A stretch of DNA of 64,000 nt from Cyclobacterium salsum (lineage in GTDB: Bacteria; Bacteroidota; Bacteroidia; Cytophagales; Cyclobacteriaceae): contig NZ_WNKG01000003.1 of the NCBI RefSeq assembly GCF_010119245.1, positions 62,001-126,000 of the forward strand, given 5' to 3'. Below the pieces are notes generated by a model. It had not been told where the DNA came from. It worked only from the letters and a program-made list of their open reading frames with translations, and ran no database searches. The translations under genes were made by a program, and so were the position numbers. Within the stretch, counting starts at the first letter, position 1. Every line of letters starts with the position of its first letter. Shown piece by piece: positions 1-9,664 of this stretch.

Positions 1-567
1 GCCGATTTAAATGGCGATGGTTTTAGAAGAAATGATGATGACCGGGAAATTATAGGAGATCCCAATCCGGATTTTATCTATGGTTTTTCGAACGATTTTT
101 CTTACAAAAACCTAACCCTATCTGTTTTTATCCACGGTGTTTATGGAAATGAAATAGCCGACATGAACAGGATAGGGTTATTGGCGCAGCCCCAAAAGCA
201 CAATGTTTACCAGGTTTTTTTCGAAGAAAGGTGGACGGGACCTGGTACAAGTAATACCATTGAGGCTCCAATAACCAATGCCGGTGAATGGAAAAATTTT
301 AGCGACAGAGATGTATTGGATGGTTCCTTTTTAAGGGTCAAAACCATTAATCTGTCTTACAATTTACCTCCTGGTTTTCCAGGAATGAATCGTATCCGGA
401 ATGCACAGCTCTACGTGGCTGGCGACAATCTGTTCACCTTCACTGATTATACAGGTTTTGATCCAGAAGTGGATTTATATGCCTCAAGTAATGTACAAAT
501 GGGAGTTGACAATGGTGCTTACCCCATGTCAAAAAGTGTAAGGATAGGCGTTAAATTAGGATTTTAA
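1..567 (+). CDS. SusC/RagA-family TonB-linked outer membrane protein, C-terminal part
   Basis: The reading frame is open from the first base of the window to a TAA at 565-567, so only the last 188 codons of a longer gene are present. It begins inside the calcium-loop-like DLNGDG segment and continues through DREIIGDPNPDF and a YVAGDNLFTFTDYTGFDPE stretch, all typical of the end of the SusC barrel; the last residue is the aromatic Phe expected of an outer membrane protein. SusC proteins are TonB-dependent transporters for oligosaccharides. The SusD partner follows after 6 bases, so the two are surely co-transcribed. Signal peptide, plug and any STN domain lie outside the window. Confidence 0.93.
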   Translation, partial: ADLNGDGFRRNDDDREIIGDPNPDFIYGFSNDFSYKNLTLSVFIHGVYGNEIADMNRIGLLAQPQKHNVYQVFFEERWTGPGTSNTIEAPITNAGEWKNFSDRDVLDGSFLRVKTINLSYNLPPGFPGMNRIRNAQLYVAGDNLFTFTDYTGFDPEVDLYASSNVQMGVDNGAYPMSKSVRIGVKLGF

Positions 568-573
568 TTCAAG

Positions 574-2034
574 ATGACTCAAATCATGAAAAAGACACTA
601 AAAATTAAAATTTATATAGTTATTCTGTTCGTATTTCCTTTGAAGTCCTGTAATGACCTTTTGCAGGAAGACCCACCAAGTAATATAAGTTTGGCCAACT
701 TTTATGAATCGGAGGAAGATGCGCTTGTTGGACTCTATGGGGCCTATAATAACCTTTATGGGTTGGTATCGATGGAGCCCAATTATGGTGAGATGATTGC
801 TGATGATATGACCATCTCTCCGATTGTCCCGGATGCATTTGAATGGGATGAATTTACCTTCAATAGCGAAGTCACTGATGGACTTTGGTCTCTGTGCTAT
901 TCGGCCATAAACCGGACCAATGAAGTGATCCACTGCACAGAGGATATTGATTTTGAGGCGGGGAGAAAAGCAGATCTAATTGCAGAGGCGAGGGCTTTAC
1001 GTGCTATTTATTATTTTCACCTGGCACGGGCAATGGGAGGTGTTCCATTATACGATTCACCCACCGTTGGTTTTGATAATATTTACGAATCAAAATCTAC
1101 TGAAGATGCGATCTTTAATTTTATTATACAAGATCTCCAAATAGCAGCAAATGAATTGGAGCCTTCCAGTCCTCCAGGACGGATAAATTCGGACATTGCA
1201 AATAGCTTGTTGGCAAGGATCTATTTGTATAGAGGGGATTTTCAAAATACCCTTTCCCATGCAGAGATAGTGATCAATTCTGATAGGTACAGGCTGCTAG
1301 ACGACTACGCAGACCTTTTCAAACCTGAAAATGATAACAGCTCAGAACATATTTATCAAATTCAATACCTGAGTGGAGAAAACAATAACCCATTACCCGG
1401 AAGATATGGACCCAGAGCTCCTTCAGGACCTTATGGTAATTCCTTTTGGGCAGGAACGACTATTCCTGGGTCTTACGCACCTTCTGCTGATTTTATAGCT
1501 CAAAACCCGGAATCATACAGAAGGTCTGTGACTATTGCCGATCATTACGAACATATTGATGGCGTATCCGGGACGATTACCATGCAAGAGGTGTATGGTG
1601 GGAGCTTTCCTTATTACATCAATAAATTTGACGATAGGGAGGGGGAATTGCAAAGCGGTGTGAATTATACGGTGATCAGATACGCAGACGTTTTATTAAT
1701 GGCGGCAGAAGCCATGAATGAGACTGAACCGAATAATCCAAGGAAATATGAATGGATAAATAAAGTGAGGGAAAGAGCCAGAAATGGTATTGAATCTGAT
1801 TTACCAGACTTGAATGCACTGACTCAAGATCAATTCAGAACTGCCGTATTAGAGGAAAGAAGATTCGAACTGGCCTTTGAAAACCAAAGAGCATGGGATT
1901 TAAAAAGAAGAAATATGTTTTTGGATAAAATGAGGGATCAAGGTAAAAATGTTGAAGACCATATGATGCTTTTCCCCATTCCTGATAGACAAACCCAATT
2001 AAATTCCAATTTGGAACAAAATCCAGGATGGTAA
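574..2034 (+). CDS. SusD/RagB-family glycan-binding lipoprotein
   Basis: A 486-residue SusD-like protein, the surface lipoprotein that caps its SusC channel and captures glycan. The signal sequence ends in a lipobox (FPLKSC), followed by the family N-terminus NDLLQEDPPSNIS. AEARALRAIYYFHLARAMGGVPL is the TPR-like helix seen in nearly all SusD proteins, and the C-terminus with ERRFELAFENQRAWDLKRR and a final LEQNPGW is diagnostic. An alternative ATG at 586 (MKKTLK) gives a more conventional signal peptide than the ATG at 574. It is translated immediately after the partial SusC and precedes a terminator-like hairpin at 2193. Confidence 0.95.
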   Translation: MTQIMKKTLKIKIYIVILFVFPLKSCNDLLQEDPPSNISLANFYESEEDALVGLYGAYNNLYGLVSMEPNYGEMIADDMTISPIVPDAFEWDEFTFNSEVTDGLWSLCYSAINRTNEVIHCTEDIDFEAGRKADLIAEARALRAIYYFHLARAMGGVPLYDSPTVGFDNIYESKSTEDAIFNFIIQDLQIAANELEPSSPPGRINSDIANSLLARIYLYRGDFQNTLSHAEIVINSDRYRLLDDYADLFKPENDNSSEHIYQIQYLSGENNNPLPGRYGPRAPSGPYGNSFWAGTTIPGSYAPSADFIAQNPESYRRSVTIADHYEHIDGVSGTITMQEVYGGSFPYYINKFDDREGELQSGVNYTVIRYADVLLMAAEAMNETEPNNPRKYEWINKVRERARNGIESDLPDLNALTQDQFRTAVLEERRFELAFENQRAWDLKRRNMFLDKMRDQGKNVEDHMMLFPIPDRQTQLNSNLEQNPGW

Positions 2035-2099
2035 TTTCTCTTGAAATCGAGCTGGCCTTCCGCAGGACGAAATCGTCAATCGGTGAGATGCCCCGATAG

Positions 2100-2154
2100 C
2101 CCCGATAACTATCGGGGGAAAAGCATACGAGATTCCCTGTCTGCCGATAGGCAG
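2100..2154. repeat. Two short palindromes between SusD and sulfatase
   Basis: Two perfect hairpins lie in the 209-base gap: CCCCGATA-AC-TATCGGGG at 2100-2117 and CTGCC-GATA-GGCAG at 2141-2154. The first is preceded by a partial copy of its own left arm (CCCCGATAG at 2091). They carry no T-tract, so they look like small REP-type palindromes or mRNA-stabilising stem loops, not terminators. The role is inferred only. Confidence 0.55.
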
Positions 2155-2192
2155 GCATCTGAACGCTTAAGAACAAATTGTAAACAGATGAT

Positions 2193-2228
2193 ATAGGAGT
2201 AGGTAACCTTGCTTGCTCCTATTTCTTT
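2193..2228 (+). terminator. Hairpin plus T-rich tail ahead of the sulfatase gene
   Basis: The 12-base arm ATAGGAGTAGGT (2193-2204) pairs through G-U wobbles with GCTTGCTCCTAT (2211-2222) around an AACCTT loop, followed by TTCTTT. It ends about 15 bases before the ATG of the next gene. It may terminate the SusCD transcript or act as a partial attenuator that lowers sulfatase expression relative to SusCD. Confidence 0.5.
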
Positions 2229-2243
2229 AGCCTATTTTATACT

Positions 2244-3668
2244 ATGAGATATTTAGTTAAATGGATATACGCCGTGGTGGTATGTTTTTCCCTTACCGGT
2301 AATGCATATTCTCAGAATAAAACCCCAGATCCCCCCAACATCATCCTGATCATGGCCGATGACCTGGGCTGGGGAGATGTGGGTTTCAATGGAAATATCT
2401 TTATACAGACACCGGAACTAGACAAAATGGCACGGAATGGGTTGGTATTTAATCGTTTTTATGCCGCCTCCGCCGTTTGCTCACCCACCAGAGGAAGTTT
2501 TGTGACTGGAAGGCATCCTGAACGATATGGGATAACCCATGCCAATACCGGACATATGAAAGAAGAAGAGTTCACCCTTGCCGAATTGGTGAAAAAACAG
2601 GGGTACACCACCGGGCATTTTGGGAAATGGCATCTGGGAACCTTGACGGTGACGGAAAAAGATGCCAATCGGGGAGGCCCCAGGGGAGCGGCCCATTATT
2701 CCCCGCCCTGGGAAAATGGTTTTGATGTCAGTTTTTCCACCGAATCCAAAGTTCCTACCTGGGATCCCATGATCACGCCGGAACCGGAGGCGCAGGATAT
2801 CGGAAACCGGGTACCGGGCGAACACTTTGGTACCTATTATTGGACAGGGGAGGATGAAAAGGTTACGGATAACGTTACCGGAGATGACTCCCGTATCATC
2901 ATGGATCGGGTAATCCCTTTTATCGATCAGGCAGCAGAGACCTCGCAACCCTTTCTATCCGTTATCTGGTTTCATACGCCCCACCTTCCTGTAGTGGCAG
3001 GGCCTGCTTACCGTAGTTTGTATGCTGATTTTTCTGAAGACAAGCAACACTATTATGGCAGCATTACTGCTATGGACGAACAAATTGGTAGGTTGAGGAA
3101 TTTCCTTCGGAAGAAAGGACTGGCAGAGAATACCATTATTCTTTTTTGCAGCGACAATGGACCCGAAGGTCCGGAACAAATCAACCGGACTCAAGGCTCC
3201 GCCGGACCGTTTCGTGGAAGAAAAAGAAGCCTGTACGAGGGAGGTATCCGCGTTCCGGCGCTGATCGAGTGGCCGGCAAAAATTGAGGCGGGAAAGAAAA
3301 CCAATTTACCCGTTTCCACAAGTGATATTTTCCCAACCCTATTGGGTATATTGGGCATTGATAATCAAAACGGTGTAAAACCCCTGGACGGTGCCAATGT
3401 ATTTCCCTTAATTCAAGAGAATAAGCAAACGAGAGCATCCACCATCGCTTTCCGGTTTCAAAACCAACAGGCCATTATGGACAACCAATTCAAATTGTAT
3501 TCGGCGGACAACGGAGAAAATTTCGCTTTATTTGACTTGCTGAATGATCCTTCGGAATCTACCGATGTTGCTTTGGACAATCCCCAAAAAACAGCGGAAT
3601 TGTCTCAAGAGCTTGAAAATTGGCTGATTTCCTGTGAGGAAAGTAACCAGGGAATGGATTACCAATAG
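2244..3668 (+). CDS. Exported type I sulfatase (arylsulfatase A-like)
   Basis: A 474-residue formylglycine sulfatase of the alkaline-phosphatase superfamily that hydrolyses a sulfate ester. After a signal peptide ending near residue 24 (NAYSQ) comes the metal-binding IMADDLGWGD. The maturation motif is Cys79-Ser-Pro-Thr-Arg83, in which Cys79 should be oxidised to formylglycine; then come GKWHLG and CSDNGPEG, with further metal and sulfate contacts. Length is normal for family S1. It opens a run of three enzyme genes just downstream of SusD. The exact sulfated sugar cannot be read from the sequence. Confidence 0.95.
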   Translation: MRYLVKWIYAVVVCFSLTGNAYSQNKTPDPPNIILIMADDLGWGDVGFNGNIFIQTPELDKMARNGLVFNRFYAASAVCSPTRGSFVTGRHPERYGITHANTGHMKEEEFTLAELVKKQGYTTGHFGKWHLGTLTVTEKDANRGGPRGAAHYSPPWENGFDVSFSTESKVPTWDPMITPEPEAQDIGNRVPGEHFGTYYWTGEDEKVTDNVTGDDSRIIMDRVIPFIDQAAETSQPFLSVIWFHTPHLPVVAGPAYRSLYADFSEDKQHYYGSITAMDEQIGRLRNFLRKKGLAENTIILFCSDNGPEGPEQINRTQGSAGPFRGRKRSLYEGGIRVPALIEWPAKIEAGKKTNLPVSTSDIFPTLLGILGIDNQNGVKPLDGANVFPLIQENKQTRASTIAFRFQNQQAIMDNQFKLYSADNGENFALFDLLNDPSESTDVALDNPQKTAELSQELENWLISCEESNQGMDYQ

Positions 3669-3688
3669 AACTTCTAAAAAATAACCTA

Positions 3689-5110
3689 ATGATGAATTTC
3701 AAAATACTCTTTCTGGGGATCACCCTGTTACTGGCCGGACTTGCTCAGGCCCAACAAGCCAGCGATGAAAAACCTAATTTCCTATTTATCTTTTCGGATG
3801 ACCAACGCTATGACCTGATCGGTGCGCTTGGACATCCGGAGGTGCTTACACCCAACCTGGACCGCTTGGTAAACAATGGTTCCACTTTTACGCATGCCTT
3901 TAACATGGGTGCCTGGAACGGAGCCGTCTGTGTAGCCAGCCGGGCCATGATGATCAGTGGCCTTTCGGTCTGGGATGCCCGTGAGCAGGAAAAAAACTTC
4001 CAACAAATGGCCGATGAAGGCAGGTTTTGGCCCCAATTGCTGGAAAAAGCTGGCTACGAAACCTATATGACGGGAAAGTGGCATGTAAAAGCAGATGCTG
4101 AAAGTATTTTCCAGAACGTAGTACACGTTAGACCGGGCATGCCCAATCAAACCCCTGAGGGCTACGACCGCCCCAAAAGCAAGGCAGATACCACCTGGCA
4201 GCCCTGGGACCAAAGCTTTGAAGGATTCTGGAAAGGCGGCAAGCACTGGTCGGAGGTTCTCGCGGAGGATGCCCGGGGATTTCTGGATCAGGCGGGCAAA
4301 AGCGAATCCCCCTTTATGATGTATTTGGCCTTCAATGCGCCCCATGACCCCCGGCAGGCACCGAAGGAATTTGTAGACCTGTATCCGGTGGAAAGCATTG
4401 CTTTACCACCCAGTCATATGGACATGTACCCTTACAAAGACAGCATAGGACTTAGCGAGAATCTACGGGATGAAGCCCTGGCTCCTTTTCCCCGTACCGC
4501 CTATTCGGTTCGGAAAAATATTCAGGAATATTACGCCATCATTAGCCATATGGATGCCCAGATTGGAAAAATACTGGACGCTTTGGAGGAGACAGGCAAA
4601 ATGGAAAATACCTATATCATCTTCACTGCCGATCATGGCCTGGCGGTGGGCCACCACGGCTTGATGGGTAAACAGAACATGTTTGACCATAGTGTGAGAG
4701 CACCATTGACCATCCTGGGTCCGGGCATTCCAAAAGGCAAAAAGTATCATCAGCAGGTCTACCTGCAGGATGTCAGTGCCACCATGATGGACCTGGCCGG
4801 GATTGAAAAACCCAAAACCACCGTGTTTAACAGCCTTATACCTTATATTAAGGAGAATGCGCCAAGTGCCTATCCCAACATTTACAGTTCCTATCTTAAC
4901 CTTCAACGGATGGTACGGACAGACCAATATAAATTGATTTTTTACCCGAAATTGAATAAAATTTTGTTATTTGACCTGAAAAAAGACCCGGAAGAACTGA
5001 GGGACCGTTCGGCCGATCCGACGTATCAGGGGGTAAAGCAGCAGTTACTGACCTTGCTGGCGATGCAGCAACAGACTTTAAATGATCCATTGGGACCGAT
5101 TAGCTTCTAA
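3689..5110 (+). CDS. Exported type I sulfatase with CVASR active-site motif
   Basis: A 473-residue sulfatase with a clear signal peptide (cleavage near AQAQQ). The N-terminal metal site is FSDDQRYD. The formylglycine motif is Cys81-Val-Ala-Ser-Arg85, the CxAxR variant of the usual CxPxR, which known maturases also accept. GKWHVK and the C-terminal ADHGLAVGHHGLMGKQNMFDHS pattern match a sulfatase subgroup near choline- and iduronate-sulfatases, unlike the SDNG type of the preceding gene. The two are therefore unlikely to act on the same position of the glycan. It starts 20 bases after the upstream stop, within the same operon. Confidence 0.93.
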   Translation: MMNFKILFLGITLLLAGLAQAQQASDEKPNFLFIFSDDQRYDLIGALGHPEVLTPNLDRLVNNGSTFTHAFNMGAWNGAVCVASRAMMISGLSVWDAREQEKNFQQMADEGRFWPQLLEKAGYETYMTGKWHVKADAESIFQNVVHVRPGMPNQTPEGYDRPKSKADTTWQPWDQSFEGFWKGGKHWSEVLAEDARGFLDQAGKSESPFMMYLAFNAPHDPRQAPKEFVDLYPVESIALPPSHMDMYPYKDSIGLSENLRDEALAPFPRTAYSVRKNIQEYYAIISHMDAQIGKILDALEETGKMENTYIIFTADHGLAVGHHGLMGKQNMFDHSVRAPLTILGPGIPKGKKYHQQVYLQDVSATMMDLAGIEKPKTTVFNSLIPYIKENAPSAYPNIYSSYLNLQRMVRTDQYKLIFYPKLNKILLFDLKKDPEELRDRSADPTYQGVKQQLLTLLAMQQQTLNDPLGPISF

Positions 5111-5213
5111 GTGTGGGACTTGGGTACATTAGGATAGGTAGTCAGCGCGTGGTGGTTTGCCCGGGAATCTTTTTTAGCTGAAAGAACTCCTAAACGCATT
5201 TAACTGCTTACCC

Positions 5214-8039
5214 ATGAAGAAAATATACGTTCTGATTTACGTTTTCCTTGTCATCCACTTGAATACCCAGGCACAAAGGGATGTCGCAGAAGTAAGAAAT
5301 GATCAACGGCCTCCTAGCAATGACTGGCTCCTCTACCGGTCCAATCAGCCTGCCAGGGTGCAGGCCAACGAAGAAGGACACCTGGTGCTGAGTAACGGTC
5401 TGGTGAGCCGCACCTTTGCAAGCTCGCCTAACGGAGCTACCATCGGACTGGAACACATGCAAACCGGGGAGTCCTTCTTGCGCTCCGTGCGACCAGAAGC
5501 GGAGATTCAGTTGGATGGAATTCGGTTCGAAGTAGGTGGACTTACCGGCCAACCCATTCACAATTATTTGCTGCCGGAATGGATCGCTTCCATGAAAGCC
5601 AATCCAGGGTCCTTCAAACTAGTGACTCATACCGTGGAAAACACCAAAGAGCGTTTTGACTGGAAAAAACGAGCCGAATGGATGCCGAAAGACATGCCCT
5701 GGCCCGCGCCGGGAAAGGAACTTGTTTTTAGTTACCAATTGGACGAGGAGGCCATACAGGTGCTCTCGGAACGATCAATCGCGGACGAAAGCCGCAAAAC
5801 CCTATTTGAGGATTCCTTTACAATCTTAAATGAAAATTGGAAGCGGGTTGAATCGGACACCCATGAACGCAATTCCTTTATCAACGAAGGTAAGGCGGGG
5901 GAAATCATGGCCTTGGCCAATACAGCGGTGTATGCCGAGCAGCCGGTGCTTCCGGAGGCCAGGGTGTTTTTGGCGAAAATTGATCCGGGCACGGACCGGA
6001 GCAGCAGTTGGGGTCCGGGGCTCGGACTGGTGTTTTCCGACAAGGTAATCAAACTCAACCTTCGTTCCGGTAACCATGAGATCGGGTTTTATGACGGGCA
6101 GCAGGAACAACGCGTGCCCGGCCTGGAAAGCGGGAAACCTGTCTGGCTGCGGATGGAATTGGGAGAGGGGCAGCTACAGGCCACTTGGTCTTATGATAAA
6201 GAAGATTGGCAGCCAGTGGGTGCGGTCCCAATTCAGCAAGCTCCGCAAACAGTCCGCATTGGCAAAATGGATGCATCGGGCACCGATAAGGATCACACCG
6301 AAAAGGGGGAATTCGGGCGGAGCAAAATCGAAGTATTTTCCATGCTGGGGGAAATTTCTCCCGATGCAAAAGCTTCTGGCCTGGCATCCTACCGCTACCT
6401 ATTGGGAATTACAGTGAACGTTCATTACGAATTGTACGATGGCCTGCCGGTGTTTAGCAAATGGATGACCGTTGAAAATCGCTCCGACCAGCCGGTAACG
6501 GTCAATTCGTTTACCAGTGAAATCCTGGCAGTGACGGAACCCGAAAGCACCGTTGACAGCCGGGAGCAGTGGCAGCTTCCCAATTTGACGATCGAAACCG
6601 ATTACAATTTTGGCGGCATGACCTCCGAAAACGTGTTGCGCTCCAGCATTGCATGGAAACCGGACCCCCTGTACAAAACCCAGGTCAATTACGAACGTAC
6701 CATGCCCGTTTTGCTGGAAGTATCGCCCAAATACGGCCCGGAGCAAGAGTTGAACCCTGGGGCTTCTTTTTCGTCGTATCGGGTATGGGAGTTGCTGCAC
6801 GATAGCTGGGATCGCGAGCGAAAGGGGCTGGAGCACCGGCGCATGATGCGCTCGCTGGCACCCTGGGTCACCGAAAACCCCATACTAATGCATGTCCGCT
6901 CTGCGGAGACTGAAGCGGTGAAAAAAGCAATAGACCAGAGTGCCGAAGTGGGATTTGAAATGGTGATCATGACCTTTGGAAGCGGATTCAATGCCGAAGA
7001 TGCAAGCAGGGAAAACCTGGACCGCATGAAGGGCCTGGCCGACTACGCCCATTCAAAGGGAATCGCCCTGGGCGGTTATTCCTTGCTGGCCAGTCGCCGT
7101 GTCGGCGGTGGAAACGACGTGGTGATGCCCGAGGGGATGACTCCCCGTTTTGGCAATTCGCCCTGCCTGGAAAGTGAATGGGGACACGATTATTTTGAAA
7201 CCCTTTATAATTTATACAGCACAACCGGACTCGATATCCTGGAGCATGACGGCTCTTATCCGGGCGATGTGTGTGCGGCAACTGATCACCCCGGACACAA
7301 GGGATTGGCCGACTCCCAATGGAACCAGTACCGGCGGATTGCTGAATTTTACCAGTGGGCCCGTTCCAACGGGATTTACCTGAATGTACCGGATTATTAT
7401 TTTCTGGCAGGGAGCAACAAAACCGGGATGGGTTACCGCGAGACCAATTGGTCGCTGCCCAGGGCCCAGCAGGAAATCATCGAACGTCAAAATATATACG
7501 ACGGCACCTGGACCAAGACACCGTCCATGGGCTGGATGTTTGTGCCGCTGGTACAATACCATGGGGGAGGGGAAGAAGCTACGATCGAACCATTAAAAGA
7601 GCACTTGCCCCATTACGAGCAGCGACTGGCTAACCTATTCGGTGCGGGCGTACAGGCCTGCTACCGCGGGCCGCAATTGTACGATGCGCCCGAAACCAAA
7701 GCACTGGTCGAAAAGTGGGTAGGCTTTTACAAAAAACACCGGGAAGTGTTGGATGCGGACATCATCCACCTAAGGCGTCCGGACGGTAGGGATTGGGACG
7801 GTCTATTGCACGTAAATCCAACTGGAAAAGAGAAAGGGCTGCTCATGCTTTATAATCCCCTGAATAAAGAAATCACCCGGACCATTCAAGTTCCGGTTTA
7901 CTATACCGGACTACACAAGCAGGTGCAGCTGGAAGACCAATCGGGAAAATCACAGCAGGTAGCAGTCAACCGGGATTTTAGCCTGTTAGTTGAGGTTACT
8001 ATCCCTGAGCGGGGATATCGTTATTTTGTTTTAAAATAA
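5214..8039 (+). CDS. Exported alpha-galactosidase-like (GH27/GH36, clan GH-D-like) glycoside hydrolase with inserted lectin-like domain
   Basis: A 941-residue secreted enzyme (signal peptide ends near NTQAQ) and the only evident glycosidase in the window. Residues 25-195 and 385-530 look like the beta-sandwich of GH36-type enzymes (SNGLVSRTF). Residues about 199-380 form a concanavalin/LamG-like insertion. The C-terminal half looks like a TIM barrel with GLDILEHDGSYPGD, where Asp679 is a candidate catalytic nucleophile, followed by a beta domain (GYRYFVLK). Placement in clan GH-D rests on overall pattern and not on a confirmed family match, so the specificity is uncertain. It lies between sulfatases and probably cleaves the desulfated oligosaccharide. 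Confidence 0.7.
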   Translation: MKKIYVLIYVFLVIHLNTQAQRDVAEVRNDQRPPSNDWLLYRSNQPARVQANEEGHLVLSNGLVSRTFASSPNGATIGLEHMQTGESFLRSVRPEAEIQLDGIRFEVGGLTGQPIHNYLLPEWIASMKANPGSFKLVTHTVENTKERFDWKKRAEWMPKDMPWPAPGKELVFSYQLDEEAIQVLSERSIADESRKTLFEDSFTILNENWKRVESDTHERNSFINEGKAGEIMALANTAVYAEQPVLPEARVFLAKIDPGTDRSSSWGPGLGLVFSDKVIKLNLRSGNHEIGFYDGQQEQRVPGLESGKPVWLRMELGEGQLQATWSYDKEDWQPVGAVPIQQAPQTVRIGKMDASGTDKDHTEKGEFGRSKIEVFSMLGEISPDAKASGLASYRYLLGITVNVHYELYDGLPVFSKWMTVENRSDQPVTVNSFTSEILAVTEPESTVDSREQWQLPNLTIETDYNFGGMTSENVLRSSIAWKPDPLYKTQVNYERTMPVLLEVSPKYGPEQELNPGASFSSYRVWELLHDSWDRERKGLEHRRMMRSLAPWVTENPILMHVRSAETEAVKKAIDQSAEVGFEMVIMTFGSGFNAEDASRENLDRMKGLADYAHSKGIALGGYSLLASRRVGGGNDVVMPEGMTPRFGNSPCLESEWGHDYFETLYNLYSTTGLDILEHDGSYPGDVCAATDHPGHKGLADSQWNQYRRIAEFYQWARSNGIYLNVPDYYFLAGSNKTGMGYRETNWSLPRAQQEIIERQNIYDGTWTKTPSMGWMFVPLVQYHGGGEEATIEPLKEHLPHYEQRLANLFGAGVQACYRGPQLYDAPETKALVEKWVGFYKKHREVLDADIIHLRRPDGRDWDGLLHVNPTGKEKGLLMLYNPLNKEITRTIQVPVYYTGLHKQVQLEDQSGKSQQVAVNRDFSLLVEVTIPERGYRYFVLK

Positions 8040-8062
8040 ACAGTCCACAAATTGTTCAAAAG

Positions 8063-9664
8063 ATGAAAGGATTCTCGACCTGGCTTTTAAGTAGAATTTT
8101 AATCGATACCGCCTTGGCTGAACAAATACCTATGCTGATTAATGCCACAATGGATGTGGAAGAAGCCTTTTCCAAAGCCAGGTATTTCATCGTCTTTTTG
8201 ATGGTCATGGTGGGGATAATTTCCTGTCAACCAAATGAGGGTCATGAAGAGGAAGTGAAGCAAAAGTACAATGTGCTCTTTATTGCAGTTGATGACTTGC
8301 GTACAGAGCTGAACTGTTATGGTGCCAACCATATTAAGTCGCCTAATATTGACCGACTTGCGTCTGAGGGAGTTCGGTTTACAGAGGCTCATGTGCAACA
8401 AGCCATATGTATGGCCTCACGTGCATCCGTCCTGTCAGGGATCAGACCTGATAAAAAGGGTATTTATACAGGTGAATCTGTAGCGGATTTAATGCCCGAT
8501 GTACTGACCATGAATATGTTTTTTAAAGAAAACGGTTATAATATAGCGGCAGCAGGAAAAATTTATCACCATGCCAGGGACCATGAAAAGCAATTTGGAG
8601 AGGACTATATGATTCCCAAAAAATCCTGGACAGGAAGGGGTTATGTGACCGAGGAAGCGATCAATCAAATATCCCTCAATACGACGCATCAACGGGGGCC
8701 TGCCTATGAACGGGCAGATGTGCATGATACCCTTTATAAGGATGGTATAAATACACGTAATGCGGTGAGAAAGCTGGAAGAATTGAAAAAATTCGACAAA
8801 CCTTTCTTTTTAGCGGTGGGCCTTTCAAAACCACACCTGCCTTTTGTAGCTCCCGCGAACTATTGGGATATGTATCCTGAGGCATCCATTGCCATGCCTG
8901 AAATCAGAGAAATGCCCGAGAATTCAAGCGAACATACCATGCGGTTAGGTGGTGAACTGGGCAACTACTATGGTATGCCCGCCAGGTACGAAGATATTGA
9001 TGACCCTACCACCCTTATTTTAAGAAGGGCTTATTATGCCTGCGTTTCTTACGCAGATGCCCAGGTAGGATATTTACTGGACCAACTCGACAAATTGGGA
9101 TTGCGAGAAAATACTATTATAGTGCTATGGGGGGATCATGGCTATAAATTGGGAGATTACGGCAACTGGTGCAAATGGTCGAATATGGACATTGATACCC
9201 GTATTCCATTGATATTCAGTGTTCCGGGTGGAAAAAAAGGAGAGGTTGCTGATATGCCGGTCGAAGCATTGGATATCTATCCTACTTTGGCGGCATTGTG
9301 CGGCATAGAAGAACCATCCCATCTTGAAGGAAAAAGTTTAATTCCTATATTGAATAATCCTGAACTTCAACCAGCTTCAAAGGAATATGCGTTTTCCATT
9401 TGGCCACATAATCGCTGGAATTACGATAAGACCATAATGGGATATGCTGTAAAAGACGGCCGCTTCAACTACGTGGAATGGGTAAAACTAAACACTGGTG
9501 AGGTTTTAGAAAAAGAACTTTATGACCATCAGACTGATCCGGGAGAGATCAGGAACGTCATCAATGAGGAGCAATACCAGGAGGTAATAGCTAGCTTGTC
9601 AGCAAAAATTGAAGAGCGGAAAGCTGCCACAGACCATGATCATGGATTTAAAACACTTCGATAA
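8063..9664 (+). CDS. Iduronate-2-sulfatase-like type I sulfatase, lipoprotein
   Basis: A 533-residue sulfatase whose closest pattern is the iduronate-2-sulfatase group. It has VDDLRTELNCYG, the maturation motif Cys116-Met-Ala-Ser-Arg120, AAAGKIYHH, and a C-terminal GDHGYKLGDYGNWCKWSN segment that matches that group well. FLMVMVGIISC (Cys55) is a lipobox with an unusually long leader; starts at 8132 or 8150 would shorten it to a normal lipoprotein signal, and 8150 seems quite possible. The last gene of the first enzyme run, it starts 23 bases after the glycosidase. Its 3' end abuts a broken gene tail. Confidence 0.9.
   Translation: MKGFSTWLLSRILIDTALAEQIPMLINATMDVEEAFSKARYFIVFLMVMVGIISCQPNEGHEEEVKQKYNVLFIAVDDLRTELNCYGANHIKSPNIDRLASEGVRFTEAHVQQAICMASRASVLSGIRPDKKGIYTGESVADLMPDVLTMNMFFKENGYNIAAAGKIYHHARDHEKQFGEDYMIPKKSWTGRGYVTEEAINQISLNTTHQRGPAYERADVHDTLYKDGINTRNAVRKLEELKKFDKPFFLAVGLSKPHLPFVAPANYWDMYPEASIAMPEIREMPENSSEHTMRLGGELGNYYGMPARYEDIDDPTTLILRRAYYACVSYADAQVGYLLDQLDKLGLRENTIIVLWGDHGYKLGDYGNWCKWSNMDIDTRIPLIFSVPGGKKGEVADMPVEALDIYPTLAALCGIEEPSHLEGKSLIPILNNPELQPASKEYAFSIWPHNRWNYDKTIMGYAVKDGRFNYVEWVKLNTGEVLEKELYDHQTDPGEIRNVINEEQYQEVIASLSAKIEERKAATDHDHGFKTLR

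Noticed and set aside
3782-4345. A 187-codon frame antisense to the second sulfatase
   Set aside because: Long antisense frames are common opposite these GC-richer sulfatase genes; no signal peptide, domain or promoter supports it.
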